From positions 792,425-856,424 of the forward strand of contig NZ_LT592171.1 of assembly GCF_900088825.1 (NCBI RefSeq): DNA of 64,000 bases, given 5' to 3'. This document shows, in pieces, positions 1 to 7,240 of this stretch. The stretch's first letter is position 1; each line of letters opens with the position of its first letter. The DNA is from Thiomonas delicata. Its GTDB lineage: Bacteria > Pseudomonadota > Gammaproteobacteria > Burkholderiales > Burkholderiaceae_C. A program made the position numbers and the translations under genes. The notes beneath the pieces are model-generated. The model searched no databases. It was not told where the DNA came from and worked only from the letters and a program-made list of their open reading frames with translations.

Positions 1-1
1 G

Positions 2-835
2 GCTGGAACACCCAAGGGGAATAGCTTTTTTGTCGGTGTGAATGCGCAGGACCACCAAGTCTTCATCCCGAGTCTTGCCGGGACCACCGATGTGATCGAC
101 CTTCGTACAGACAAACCGGTCGGGCAGTTCAAGAGCATCCCGGGTGGGCGCGTGGCGGTGGTGTCGCCTGACCACCGCCTGGTGTTCGTGCTCTCCGGCA
201 AGGCATTGGCGGCGTACGCAACCCGCGATGATGTGTTGCGCTACGAGATCCCGGTTGGTGGCAATGCGTTGGCGTTCAACGCGGACGCCAGCCACTTGTA
301 TGTGGGTGGCAATATGGATACGGCCATCACCGATATCGATCCCTCCACCGGTCAAATCCTGCGGCGGATCCCCATCGGTCATTCCGGGGATCTGGTCTGG
401 GCGCACGGATTGTTGTTCTCGGCAGACATTCAGAGTGGCGTAATGACTGCCTTCAATCCCGTGACCAACCAGATCGTCAACATGAGGACTAGCGAGGTTG
501 ACCCCAATTTCGCCTACAACAAAATTCCTGCCGCAACAGCAGGATTCATGCAATTGGCGGTGAGCCCTCGTCAAGACATCGTGTATGCAGCCGGCTTTTC
601 TGGTCACATTTTGCGGTTCTCTACCATCGGGCCGCGCTATCTGGGTGAGGTCAAGGTTGCCGTCGGCAAGGAAGGGCCCAACAAGCTCAGCGGTCTTGCG
701 GTGCTGCCCCATGGAACCAAGGCCATCACGACCATCGAAAACCGTCACGAGTCCGTGGTGGTCGACCTTCGCACTGGCCAAGTGCTCAAGCGTCTGCCAG
801 GCATCGCCAGCAATCGCTGGGTGCTGGCGCGCTAA
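2..835 (+). CDS. YVTN-type beta-propeller protein, 5' partial
   Basis: The reading frame is open from the first complete codon of the window, so the true start probably lies upstream; the GTG at 38 is only an internal candidate. The visible 277 residues carry repeated blade-like units, with phrases such as VIDLRTDKPVGQF, DPSTGQILRRIPIG and VVDLRTGQVLKRLPG. Each is a beta-hairpin with a D-x-x-T-G/D turn, as in surface or periplasmic YVTN/NHL propellers. No catalytic motif is visible and no function can be assigned. It ends 44 bp before an exported DUF302 protein on the same strand, which suggests co-transcription and a shared envelope role. Confidence 0.75.
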   Translation, partial: AGTPKGNSFFVGVNAQDHQVFIPSLAGTTDVIDLRTDKPVGQFKSIPGGRVAVVSPDHRLVFVLSGKALAAYATRDDVLRYEIPVGGNALAFNADASHLYVGGNMDTAITDIDPSTGQILRRIPIGHSGDLVWAHGLLFSADIQSGVMTAFNPVTNQIVNMRTSEVDPNFAYNKIPAATAGFMQLAVSPRQDIVYAAGFSGHILRFSTIGPRYLGEVKVAVGKEGPNKLSGLAVLPHGTKAITTIENRHESVVVDLRTGQVLKRLPGIASNRWVLAR

Positions 836-879
836 TCCGCACAACCCGTGGTTTGAACCCGAACGACAAGGAGATTGAG

Positions 880-1335
880 ATGTCCAAATTCCTGCTGGCC
901 CTTGCTGCCGTATTTGTCCTGGCCCAGGGCGCCTGGGCACAAGCCCCACAAGTAATTGAGGTGCGCAGCACGCACACGGCTGCAGAGACGTTGCAACACT
1001 TGGAGCATGCGATCCAGCAACGTCATTTGCAAATCGTTGCCGTGGTGGATCACAGCGGCTCCGCGCACAAGGCGGGGCTGGAACTTCGGCCCACCAAGCT
1101 GGTGATCTTCGGCAATCCGGCCTTGGGCACAAAGCTGATGCAGATGAACCAACAGGCAGGGCTTGGGCTACCTTTGAAAATACTGGTCTGGGAGGATGCC
1201 AAACATCGCGTTTGGTTGGGCTATACCAACCCTGCGGTGTTCGCGCGGCGCTACGACATCAATCCTTCGGCCAAGCCCATTCTGATCATGAGCAAGGCCC
1301 TGCATGCGATCGCTGCCGAGGCGGCCGGGAGCTAG
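880..1335 (+). CDS. Exported DUF302-domain protein
   Basis: A 151-residue protein. The ATG at 880 is preceded by a good ribosome site (AAGGAG at 868-873), so I prefer it over the in-frame upstream start at 853. Residues 1-20 form a classic signal peptide (MSKFLLAL... ending AWAQA). The rest matches the DUF302 fold: an H-T-A-A-E-T-x-x-x-L helix, then NPALGTKLMQMNQQAGLGLPLKIL and a conserved W-x-x-Y-T-N-P segment. DUF302 proteins are small periplasmic or cytoplasmic proteins of unknown function, often near sulfur or metal genes. It follows the beta-propeller gene closely and may share its transcript. Confidence 0.8.
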   Translation: MSKFLLALAAVFVLAQGAWAQAPQVIEVRSTHTAAETLQHLEHAIQQRHLQIVAVVDHSGSAHKAGLELRPTKLVIFGNPALGTKLMQMNQQAGLGLPLKILVWEDAKHRVWLGYTNPAVFARRYDINPSAKPILIMSKALHAIAAEAAGS

Positions 1336-1653
1336 GCTGACCCGGTTATCGGCAATGCGATGACCGGATCTGGGCTGCCGTGATGCGGGTTCGCGCAGTC
1401 GGCAAAGTGACTGCAACTGATCGCTGAGCGACCACCAAGGTTCGGCACTCCAGCGGGGCCTGACCGACCCGCATGGACAGTCAGAAGGATGTTTAGCAGA
1501 TGTGGGTTGCACGAAGGAAGAATCACCCCGTCAACCTTTCGGCCCAACGTTTCTCGTCCGAACGGACAAAGGCCATGCTGCGCTGGACTCACATGGAAAC
1601 GCGCGGATGGCCTGGCCTTTGACATGACGGCTTCTATGTGCTTCTATGCGCAT
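1336..1653. other. Gene-poor spacer before arsR
   Basis: About 320 bp with no convincing gene on either strand; the open frames here have atypical composition and no domain. The last 25 bp contain two copies of CTTCTATG (from 1631 and 1641), the second running into the palindrome-like TATGCGCATAT that covers the arsR start. This is a plausible promoter/operator area for arsR. Confidence 0.4.
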
Positions 1654-2019
1654 ATGTCTAAAGCGGCCAATTTCTTCAAACTCTTCGCCGATCCAACGCG
1701 CTACCGGATTCTCCACTTGTTGACGCTGGATGAATGTTGCGTGTGTGAGCTCGTGGATGCGGTGCAAACTCCACAGTACACAGTCTCACGCCACCTCGCT
1801 GGATTGCGCAAGGGAGGATGGGTGGTGGAACGGCGTGATGGAACCTGGATCTACTACCGCCTCGCCCCCGAGCATGCCGCCCTGATCAAGGCGGTGCTGC
1901 AAACCGCCCAAGCCCATGACCTGGATGCGCAGTTGCTCACTGCGGATGCAGCTCGACTTCAAACGCGGTTAGACATGCGAACAGCGGGTCGCTGTACGTT
2001 GGGCTACGGCATCGTATAA
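1654..2019 (+). CDS. ArsR/SmtB-family metal-sensing repressor
   Basis: A 121-residue winged-helix regulator. Translation probably starts at ATG 1654 (MSKAANFFKLFADPTRYRIL, the usual family start). An ATG at 1624 would add ten residues, and an open frame back to 1489 lacks family similarity. The ECCVCEL stretch at about residues 26-32 sits at the start of the recognition region and places paired cysteines where ArsR-type arsenite or cadmium sensors bind metal. The helix QYTVSRHLAGLRKGGWV and wing ERRDGTWIYYRL follow. It probably represses itself and the downstream efflux gene, released by a thiophilic metal. The inducer is inferred only from the C-x-C motif. Confidence 0.85.
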   Translation: MSKAANFFKLFADPTRYRILHLLTLDECCVCELVDAVQTPQYTVSRHLAGLRKGGWVVERRDGTWIYYRLAPEHAALIKAVLQTAQAHDLDAQLLTADAARLQTRLDMRTAGRCTLGYGIV

Positions 2020-2043
2020 CTTTTTTACTTTCTAATATGCTTA

Positions 2044-2062
2044 ATTGTCCATATACGCGCAT
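2044..2062. promoter_or_regulatory. Candidate ArsR operator
   Basis: The stretch CATATACGCGCATAG upstream of the truncated efflux gene is, apart from two inserted bases, the reverse complement of CTATGCGCATATG at the arsR start (1644-1656). Two related palindromic sites flanking the regulator gene fit an ArsR-type autoregulatory and divergent-target arrangement. This is inference from similarity only. Confidence 0.35.
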
Positions 2063-2094
2063 AGCATGCATGGCGAACGGATCCCATCAACCCC

Positions 2095-2620
2095 ATGCCC
2101 TCCTCCATGCGTGCCACAGCTGGCGACCAGCTTCGAAGAACCAAAGCGTCGTCCTGTGCCCAGTTTCGAAGGGGTTGGGGTGGCGCATTGCTGTTCGCTC
2201 TGCTGCTCGGCGGCTGTGCGAGTTACCAACCCCAGCCTCTCATCCCAGCGCAGGATGCCGCCGCACTTCAAGCACGAGACGTGAATGCAGCGGGGTTGCG
2301 GGCTTTCCTGGCAGCCCATGGCCAAACCGTGACGCCATGGCCACTGCCTTCTTGGGATCTGAGCAGCCTGACTCTGCTGGCTCTGTACGACAACCCCCAA
2401 TTCAAGGTCGCTCGCGCGCAATGGCAACGGGCTCGCGCTGGAACGGAAACAGCAGCGCAGTTGCCCAACCCATCCCTTCACCTTTTCGAGCAACACCACA
2501 GCTTGGCACCGGCAGGCCTCTCGCCTTGGTCCTATGGCCTCGCGCTGGGAATCCCTTGGCAGAGCACAGAGCTGCGTCAAGCGCGTGTCGCCCAAGCCCA
2601 TGCGTTGGCAGACGCGGCTA
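2095..2620 (+). pseudogene. TolC-family outer-membrane efflux lipoprotein, cut by IS630
   Basis: The N-terminal third of a CusC/CzcC-type outer-membrane factor. It has a lipoprotein signal (GALLFALLLGGCASY, lipobox LLGGC), followed by the typical W-D-L-S-x-L-T-x-L-A-L-Y-D-N-P-Q-F-K-V-A-R-A-Q helix and Q-L-P-N-P-S-L. About 175 codons are intact, against about 420-480 in the family. Reading stops at the insertion of an IS630 element at the TA dinucleotide 2619-2620. The sequence beyond the element is not the missing part of this gene, so the 3' two thirds are deleted, not merely separated. Its position behind arsR suggests it was part of a metal efflux operon. Confidence 0.75.
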
Positions 2621-3734
2621 TTGATCCGGCACTAAACATTTGAACTTATTGCAAGTCGTAGAGTCAGATCGAGCATGGAAAAGATCGACTCCCGAACGCT
2701 GCCGGTGGATGCGCTCAACGAGCGCCGCCGACGTGCGGTGAAGATGCGGCTGGACGGCGCGAGTCTGAAGGACACGGCGGCGCAATGCGAGATGTCGCGC
2801 ACGACGGTGATCGCGGCGGTGAAGGCCTTTGAGGCCGGCGGTTGGAAGGCGGTCGACGTCGACCGCGGCGGCAGACCGGTGGGCAGCGGCCGCACCCTCA
2901 ACGCCGAGCAGGAGCGCGAGGTTCAGCGACTGATCCGCGACCGCACGCCCGACCAGTTGAAGATGGTCTACGCGCTGTGGACGCGCCAGGCCGTCGCCGA
3001 GCTCATCCGGGACCGCTACGGCATCAAGCTGGCCGTGCGCACGATGGGTCTGTATCTCGAGCGCTGGGGCTTCACGCCGCAGAAGCCCATGAAGAAGGCC
3101 TACGAGCAGTCGCCGGCGGCGGTCAAGAAGTGGCTCGACGAGGAATACCCGGTCATCGCCGCGTGCGCCAAGGTCGAGGGCGCCGAGATCCACTGGGGCG
3201 ACGAGACCGGCCTGCGCAGCGACGACGTGCGCGGCCGCAGCTACGCACCCCAAGGCCAGACGCCGGTGATCCGGGTGAACAACAAGCGCCACGGCCTGTC
3301 GGTCATCTCCACCGTCACCAACAAGGGCCAGATGCGGTGGAAGGCCTTCGACGGGGCTCTGAACTCGGACATTCTGATCGACTTCCTGCGCCGGCTCGTC
3401 AAGGACGCGGGCCGCAAGATCTACCTGATCCTGGACAACCTGCGAGTGCATCACAGCAAGCCCGTGAAGGACTGGCTGGTCGAGCACAAGCACCAGATCG
3501 AGGTCTTCTACCTGCCCAGTTACAGCCCCGAGCTCAACCCCAACGAGATGGCCAACGCCGACCTCAAGCAGGCGGTCACGAAACTGGCTCCGGCGCGGAC
3601 CAAGCTGCAACTCGTCAAGGCCACCGCCAGACACCTCAGCAGCGTCCAGCGGCAGCCCGAGCGGATCAAGAGCTACTTCCAGCATGCTCCGGTTCGGTAT
3701 GCGGCTTGAGTTCAATGCTTCAATGCCGGGTCAA
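2621..3734 (+). mobile_element. IS630-family insertion sequence, apparently complete
   Basis: The element is about 1.11 kb. The left end (TTGATCCGGCA...) and the reverse complement of the right end (TTGACCCGGCA...) form imperfect inverted repeats of roughly 25-30 bp, including a shared TTGAACT stretch. It is bordered by TA at 2619-2620 and 3735-3736, the TA target duplication typical of the Tc1/mariner-like IS630 family. It holds one intact transposase gene. The flanks do not rejoin into one gene, so a deletion or recombination occurred next to it after or during insertion. Confidence 0.85.
2675..3709 (+). CDS. IS630-family transposase
   Basis: A full-length 344-residue transposase. An N-terminal helix-turn-helix (about residues 14-60, KDTAAQCEMSRTTVIAAVKAF) precedes a winged-helix part with WTRQAVAELI. 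The DDE catalytic triad is visible: D in HWGDETG (about residue 168), D in LILDNLRVHHS (about 250) and E in YSPELNPNE (about 288). This is the usual spacing for single-frame IS630 transposases. The ends of the element lie 54 bp and 25 bp outside the gene. The gene looks intact, so the element may still be mobile. Confidence 0.93.
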   Translation: MEKIDSRTLPVDALNERRRRAVKMRLDGASLKDTAAQCEMSRTTVIAAVKAFEAGGWKAVDVDRGGRPVGSGRTLNAEQEREVQRLIRDRTPDQLKMVYALWTRQAVAELIRDRYGIKLAVRTMGLYLERWGFTPQKPMKKAYEQSPAAVKKWLDEEYPVIAACAKVEGAEIHWGDETGLRSDDVRGRSYAPQGQTPVIRVNNKRHGLSVISTVTNKGQMRWKAFDGALNSDILIDFLRRLVKDAGRKIYLILDNLRVHHSKPVKDWLVEHKHQIEVFYLPSYSPELNPNEMANADLKQAVTKLAPARTKLQLVKATARHLSSVQRQPERIKSYFQHAPVRYAA

Positions 3735-3754
3735 TAGCTCGACCATCGTTTGCG

Positions 3755-4170
3755 TCACGATGATGGCCGGTAGCACTGGAATAGCACCGGGCACCGCCAG
3801 GGCAGGGTGCTCTTGGTCATGCGCGCAGCGTTGGCGCACTCGCACAGGATGTAGCGAATGGCGTTGTTGCCGTGCCGGGTGCGGCCGGACTTGCGCTTGC
3901 CTGCGCTCTCGTGGTTGCCGGGGCTCAGCGCGGCCCAGCAGGCCAGGCGCTCAGGCGCGCCGAAGCGGGCCATGTCGTCGTCGATCTCGATGAGGATCAG
4001 CGCGGCGGCGGTCTCGTCAATGCCGGGGATGGTCTGCAGCAGGCTGTGAGCCCAGGCGTAGGGCTGCATGGCGCGCATCAGGTAGGCGTCGATGTCGGCC
4101 AGTTGGCGCTGCAGCGCGTCGATGCTGTCGCTCAAGTGGCGCAGCACGAACAGATGGCCGAGCTGCAGGT
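3755..4170 (-). pseudogene. IS110-family transposase, C-terminal fragment
   Basis: On the minus strand this encodes the C-terminal IS116/IS110/IS902 domain. A helix (SDSIDALQRQLADIDAYL) leads to LLQTIPGIDETAAALILIEI (the helix-hairpin-helix-like element), then FGAPERLACWAALSPGNHESAGK and a run with GRTRHGNNAIRYIL. The N-terminal DEDD catalytic domain is absent in this orientation, and the C-terminus departs from the family after ARMTKSTL. A piece of the missing N-terminal domain lies immediately to the right on the opposite strand, so the copy has been broken and inverted. Confidence 0.75.
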
Positions 4171-4171
4171 T

Positions 4172-4262
4172 GAGCTCATCGTCATGGAGAGCACCGGCAT
4201 CTACTGGAAGAGCGTCTACGCTCACCTGGAGAACGTCGGCATCACCGCCTGGGTGGTCATCC
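4172..4262 (+). pseudogene. IS110-family transposase, N-terminal fragment, inverted
   Basis: On the plus strand a short stretch reads ELIVMESTGIYWKSVYAHLE followed by NVGITAWVV. This is the conserved second acidic motif of the DEDD catalytic domain of IS110 transposases (V-x-M-E-S-T-G-x-Y-W). It abuts the C-terminal fragment of the same family head to head, with no spacer. It is too short to function and marks a rearrangement breakpoint. Confidence 0.65.
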
Positions 4263-4304
4263 TCGACTCGCTCGAAGCGCGCAACCGCCAAGCCATCGAC
4301 GGCA

Positions 4305-4729
4305 AGCTGTGCGTCGCCAGCCTACCTGAAGCGCCAAGGCACGCCATCTGTCCCCGCCGATCTTGCCGACCATGCAACCCTGAGCTTCAGCTATTTATGG
4401 GCGGGTGATGAATGGCCTTTCATCGACGTGCAGGGCAAGGTCGCCCGGATCAAGGTCAGTCCCAGCGTGCATGCCACCAATGGCGAGCTGCTGCGCGAAC
4501 TTGCAGTCGATGGCGCAGGCGTCATCATGCAACCAACGTTCATCGTCGCCTCCGAACTCGCGCAAGGGACGCTTGTGCCCGTTCTGATGGACTACCAAAC
4601 CCTCGAACTCAATTTATTCGCTGTGTACCTCAGCCGCCGCCACCTCTCGAACAAGGGGTGTGTGTGTTTATCGACGAGATCGTGAGCGCAATCGGCGAGC
4701 AACGCGCATGGGAGCGATGGGCACGCTGA
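4305..4729 (+). pseudogene. LysR-type regulator, C-terminal fragment with frameshift
   Basis: This encodes the effector-binding end of a LysR regulator. It begins at C-A-S-P-A-Y-L-K-R-Q-G-T-P, runs through DLADHATLSFSYL, GELLRELAVDGAGVIMQP and GTLVPVL, to LFAVYLSRRHLSNK. There the frame breaks near 4656 in a GGGGTGTGTGTG run. The family ending (VFIDEIVSAIGEQRAWERW) continues two bases out of phase and stops at 4729. The DNA-binding half is missing and replaced by IS110 sequence. It is clearly a non-functional remnant; slippage in the GT repeat is the likely cause of the shift. Confidence 0.75.
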
Positions 4730-4798
4730 AGTGCTCGCCCGACAACAGCCCACGCTTGTCGGCCATCTCCACCGTCGCGTTGAACAACCTGGGGCTTG
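4728..4798 (-). pseudogene. IS5-family transposase fragment
   Basis: On the minus strand, about 23 codons read LFNATVEMADKRGLLSGEHFSV. This closely resembles the stretch just before the first catalytic aspartate (S-x-E-H-F-S-V-D-G-T-L) of IS5-type transposases. It is cut exactly where the aspartate should follow, at the end of the lysR fragment. Recognition rests on memory of the motif, so confidence is moderate. Confidence 0.5.
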
Positions 4799-4875
4799 GA
4801 TCCGAGGGTTCGCGCGAGGATCGGCGCCTTCACGTCCAGCGTCTTCACCTCCAGCACATCCACCTGCTGGCGCAT
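4799..4875 (-). pseudogene. Start of a small coupled gene, cut by IS5 fragment
   Basis: An ATG at 4875 shares one base with the stop of the upstream AbrB-like gene (TGATG) and has GGAG about eight bases before it, a strong sign of translational coupling. About 24 codons follow (MRQQVDVLEVKTLDVKAPIL...), then the sequence turns into the IS5-like remnant. I do not recognise a family. It may be the broken last gene of the small operon that starts at 5602. Confidence 0.35.
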
Positions 4876-5144
4876 CACGGACACTCCACCGGCTTCACCG
4901 CGCGTTCAGCCCGGCGCACGCGCACCGTCCCGTCCTTGCCGACCTCCCAGGCCAAGGTATCCCCGGCTTCGACCCCGAGAGCCTTGAGGATCTCCGGCGG
5001 AATCCCAATCCCGCGGTGCTGGTTGCGGCGCTGGTTCTCCTGCTGCGCCTGCTCCGCCAGGCGCAGCACGAACAGCACGCTCCCCAAGGTGCAGAGTATG
5101 GCCACCGCGGCAGTGACATACACCCCCGTCATGAACGACATCAT
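4875..5144 (-). CDS. Membrane-anchored AbrB/MazE-like small protein
   Basis: An 89-residue protein. Residues about 6-28 (TGVYVTAAVAILCTLGSVLFVL) form one hydrophobic membrane segment, followed by a polar linker rich in Q, N and R. The remainder (GIGIPPEILKALGVEAGDTL, then WEVGKDGTVRVR) looks like the swapped-hairpin fold of AbrB/SpoVT/MazE DNA-binding antitoxins, where I/L-P-x-x-I/L...LG-x-x-x-G-D is the signature. AbrB proteins are normally soluble and have a K-G-Q motif that is not seen here. The start overlaps the stop of an upstream 44-codon frame (ATGA). Its function is unknown. Confidence 0.6.
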   Translation of the reverse strand: MMSFMTGVYVTAAVAILCTLGSVLFVLRLAEQAQQENQRRNQHRGIGIPPEILKALGVEAGDTLAWEVGKDGTVRVRRAERAVKPVECP

Positions 5145-5275
5145 CCTTCTCCTTCAGGTTCGAACGGCAAGTTGGATGCTCTGGTGCTGCAGGGCTGGGA
5201 TGCGTTCATGCGGTCGTTGTCGTCGTCCGCGGCTCCTGCCATCTGCCACCTGCCATTTGCCACCAAAATCTCCAT
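5141..5275 (-). CDS. Possible 44-residue coupled leader ORF
   Basis: ATG at 5275 with GGAG seven bases upstream; the frame runs 44 codons and its TGA overlaps the ATG of the AbrB-like gene (ATGA). The product is hydrophilic, with a DDDND stretch and an acidic end (FEPEGEG), and shows no known domain. Evidence for expression is only the ribosome site and the stop-start overlap. It could be a regulatory leader peptide or chance. Confidence 0.35.
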   Translation of the reverse strand: MEILVANGRWQMAGAADDDNDRMNASQPCSTRASNLPFEPEGEG

Positions 5276-5386
5276 TGCTTTCTCCTCGGATGCCCACCGG
5301 GACATCTCCAGAACCATCATCCCGCACGAACGTGGTTTCGCAAGTCGGCAAGACGGGCTTGCCCACTACTCGATAGCCGACAGACT

Positions 5387-5602
5387 TCAGACGCTTGCCA
5401 CCCAGAGCGTCTTGCCGCTGAGGCGGCATAGAGCGCGGATGCGCCCCTCGCGTTCGAGCTTGACGCCGAGTGCCGCACTGATGGGCAGACGCTGGTGCTC
5501 GGCGATCAAGGTGTAGCGGCGGCCGGCGTGGTGGGACTCTTCGAGCGTCGCGCCCTGGGCGACGAGCTGGACGAGTAGAGGATAGAGGCGTTCTTCGCGC
5601 AT
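5387..5602 (-). CDS. Small hypothetical protein
   Basis: A 71-residue frame with a good ribosome site (AGGAG six bases before ATG 5602). It starts MREERLYPLLVQLVAQGATLEES, likely helical, then a beta-rich part (RRYTLIAEHQRLPISAALGVKL) and ends GKTLWVASV. I recognise no family. It is the first gene of a run of small minus-strand genes (5602 down to about 4800) that shares no clear partner outside the run. Confidence 0.5.
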   Translation of the reverse strand: MREERLYPLLVQLVAQGATLEESHHAGRRYTLIAEHQRLPISAALGVKLEREGRIRALCRLSGKTLWVASV

Positions 5603-5917
5603 GGGAATCTCCTGAAGGCGTTGGACATTGCGGACGCACGAAGGGTGTGCGTGGTTCCAAGCTCGGGACCGCAGGGAGCGGTCGATTCAGGATCTGCGCG
5701 GGTGAGAAGGGCCTTTAAAACGTGAAGATGGACGGGAAGAGGCTTGAATCGTACCCGCGTTTGCGGTGTGCGCAAGTCGACGAACATGGTTCAGCATGGA
5801 TCCTGCCCGCCGGGTTGCCACATTACCGCATCGGGCAACTCGATTCGCCTGAAATCGTTTCGGATAGTCGGTCAATTAATTTTCAATTGGACGCTGATCA
5901 ATCTACAATCAGCCGAC
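5603..5917. other. Spacer between divergent genes
   Basis: About 315 bp between the small minus-strand genes and the DUF4143 ATPase. The right end is AT-rich and contains TACAAT at 5904-5909, eight bases before the ATPase start, a fair sigma-70 -10 element. If used, the transcript would begin within a few bases of the ATG and be nearly leaderless. No -35 of good quality and no gene are seen in the rest. Confidence 0.4.
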
Positions 5918-7198
5918 ATGCAAGCCTCCGAATATCATCCCCGTTTTGTCCAGCCCCGCTTGATCGAGGCCTTGCGCGATACGCCTGTTGCCCTCATCCA
6001 TGGGCCGCGGCAGTGCGGCAAGACCACGCTGGCGCGTGCCGTCGGTGCGCAGCACGGCTATGCCTACATCAGCTTTGACGATGACGTGCAGCGTGCTGCG
6101 GCCCAAACCGATCCGGTCGGTTTCGTGGCGGATTTGCCCGACAAGGTCATTCTCGACGAAGTGCAGCGCGTGCCCCTGCTGTTCACCACCCTCAAGGCCG
6201 CCGTTGACCACGATCGCCGCCCCGGGCGGTTCATCCTGACCGGCTCGGCGAATGTCCTGCTGTTGCCCAAGCTGGCCGATTCGCTCGCCGGGCGCATGGA
6301 GATCCTGCGCCTGCATCCGCTGGCGCAGGCCGAGTTGGCGGCGGTGCCGACGGACTTGCTGGCCGCCTTGTTCAGCGCCAGCTTCCCACCCCGGGCGCAC
6401 GTCCGATCCCCCACCCGACCCCATATCCAACCCCACGCCAGGCTGGGCAAGAGGTTGGCCGAACGGGTGGCCGCCGGAGGTTTCCCCGCTGCGCTTGCGC
6501 GTGGCACCTCACGGCGTCGCACCGCCTGGTACCGCGACTATGTCGAGACCCTGGTGCAACGCGATGTGCGCGACCTGGCACGCATCGCCGCCCTGGACGC
6601 CTTGCCCCGTCTGATGGCCATGGCTGCGGGACAAACGGCGCGTCTGCTCAACGTCACCGACCTCGCCGCGCCGTTCCAGCTCAGCCGCCCCACCATCCGC
6701 GAGTATGTGTCCTTGCTGCAGCGCATCTTCCTGTTGGAAGAGCTTCCACCCTGGCACAGCAACCGGCTGAGCCGCCTGGTCAAGACCCCCAAACTGCACC
6801 TGGGCGACACGGGTCTGGCTTGTGCCCTGCTCGGTGTCGACGCCCAGGGCTTGTGGGATGATCGTCGACTGTTCGGACAATTGCTCGAAACCTTCGTTTA
6901 CCAGGAGTTGCGCCGCCAGGCGAGTTGGGCCGGGGAGCGCAGCGCCTTCTTTCACTTCCGCGACAAGGACGGCGTCGAAGTCGACATCGTCGTCGAGCAA
7001 GGACAGAAGCTCGTCGGTATCGAGGTCAAGGCCGCATCGACCGTGACGGCAGCCGACTTCAAGGGTTTGCGCAAACTCCAGGACGCCGCTGGCGCACGTT
7101 TGATTGCTGGCGTGGTGCTGTATGACGGCGAGGCTGTTCTGCCCTTCGGGCCCGGCCTGCATGCCCTGCCGATCAGCGTCTTGTGGAAGGAGGTTTAG
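5918..7198 (+). CDS. AAA/DUF4143-type ATPase with nuclease-like C-terminus
   Basis: A 426-residue protein of the ATP-binding DUF4143 family. The Walker A motif GPRQCGKTTL is at about residues 29-38 and Walker B VILDEVQRVP at 77-86; the sensor ILTGSAN is at 106-112. The C-terminal DUF4143 part ends in FHFRDKDGVEVDIVVE followed by GIEVKAA, a D...E-x-K arrangement like PD-(D/E)xK nucleases. I place the start at ATG 5918, where family similarity begins, although no Shine-Dalgarno is visible. A proline/histidine-rich stretch at about residues 156-178 looks like an insertion. Family members are common in accessory DNA; their biochemical role is not established. Confidence 0.85.
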   Translation: MQASEYHPRFVQPRLIEALRDTPVALIHGPRQCGKTTLARAVGAQHGYAYISFDDDVQRAAAQTDPVGFVADLPDKVILDEVQRVPLLFTTLKAAVDHDRRPGRFILTGSANVLLLPKLADSLAGRMEILRLHPLAQAELAAVPTDLLAALFSASFPPRAHVRSPTRPHIQPHARLGKRLAERVAAGGFPAALARGTSRRRTAWYRDYVETLVQRDVRDLARIAALDALPRLMAMAAGQTARLLNVTDLAAPFQLSRPTIREYVSLLQRIFLLEELPPWHSNRLSRLVKTPKLHLGDTGLACALLGVDAQGLWDDRRLFGQLLETFVYQELRRQASWAGERSAFFHFRDKDGVEVDIVVEQGQKLVGIEVKAASTVTAADFKGLRKLQDAAGARLIAGVVLYDGEAVLPFGPGLHALPISVLWKEV

Positions 7199-7240
7199 CC
7201 CGGCTGGCAACCCGGGCCGAAGCCTCCCTAACAGCCCGCC

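Noticed and set aside
1489-1653. N-terminal extension of ArsR
   Set aside because: The extra 55 residues have no family similarity and lack a ribosome site; the family starts at 1654.
5141-5660. A longer minus-strand frame across the small genes (5660 to 5154)
   Set aside because: It has arginine/proline-rich composition typical of a shadow frame, and the overlapping short frames have better ribosome sites.
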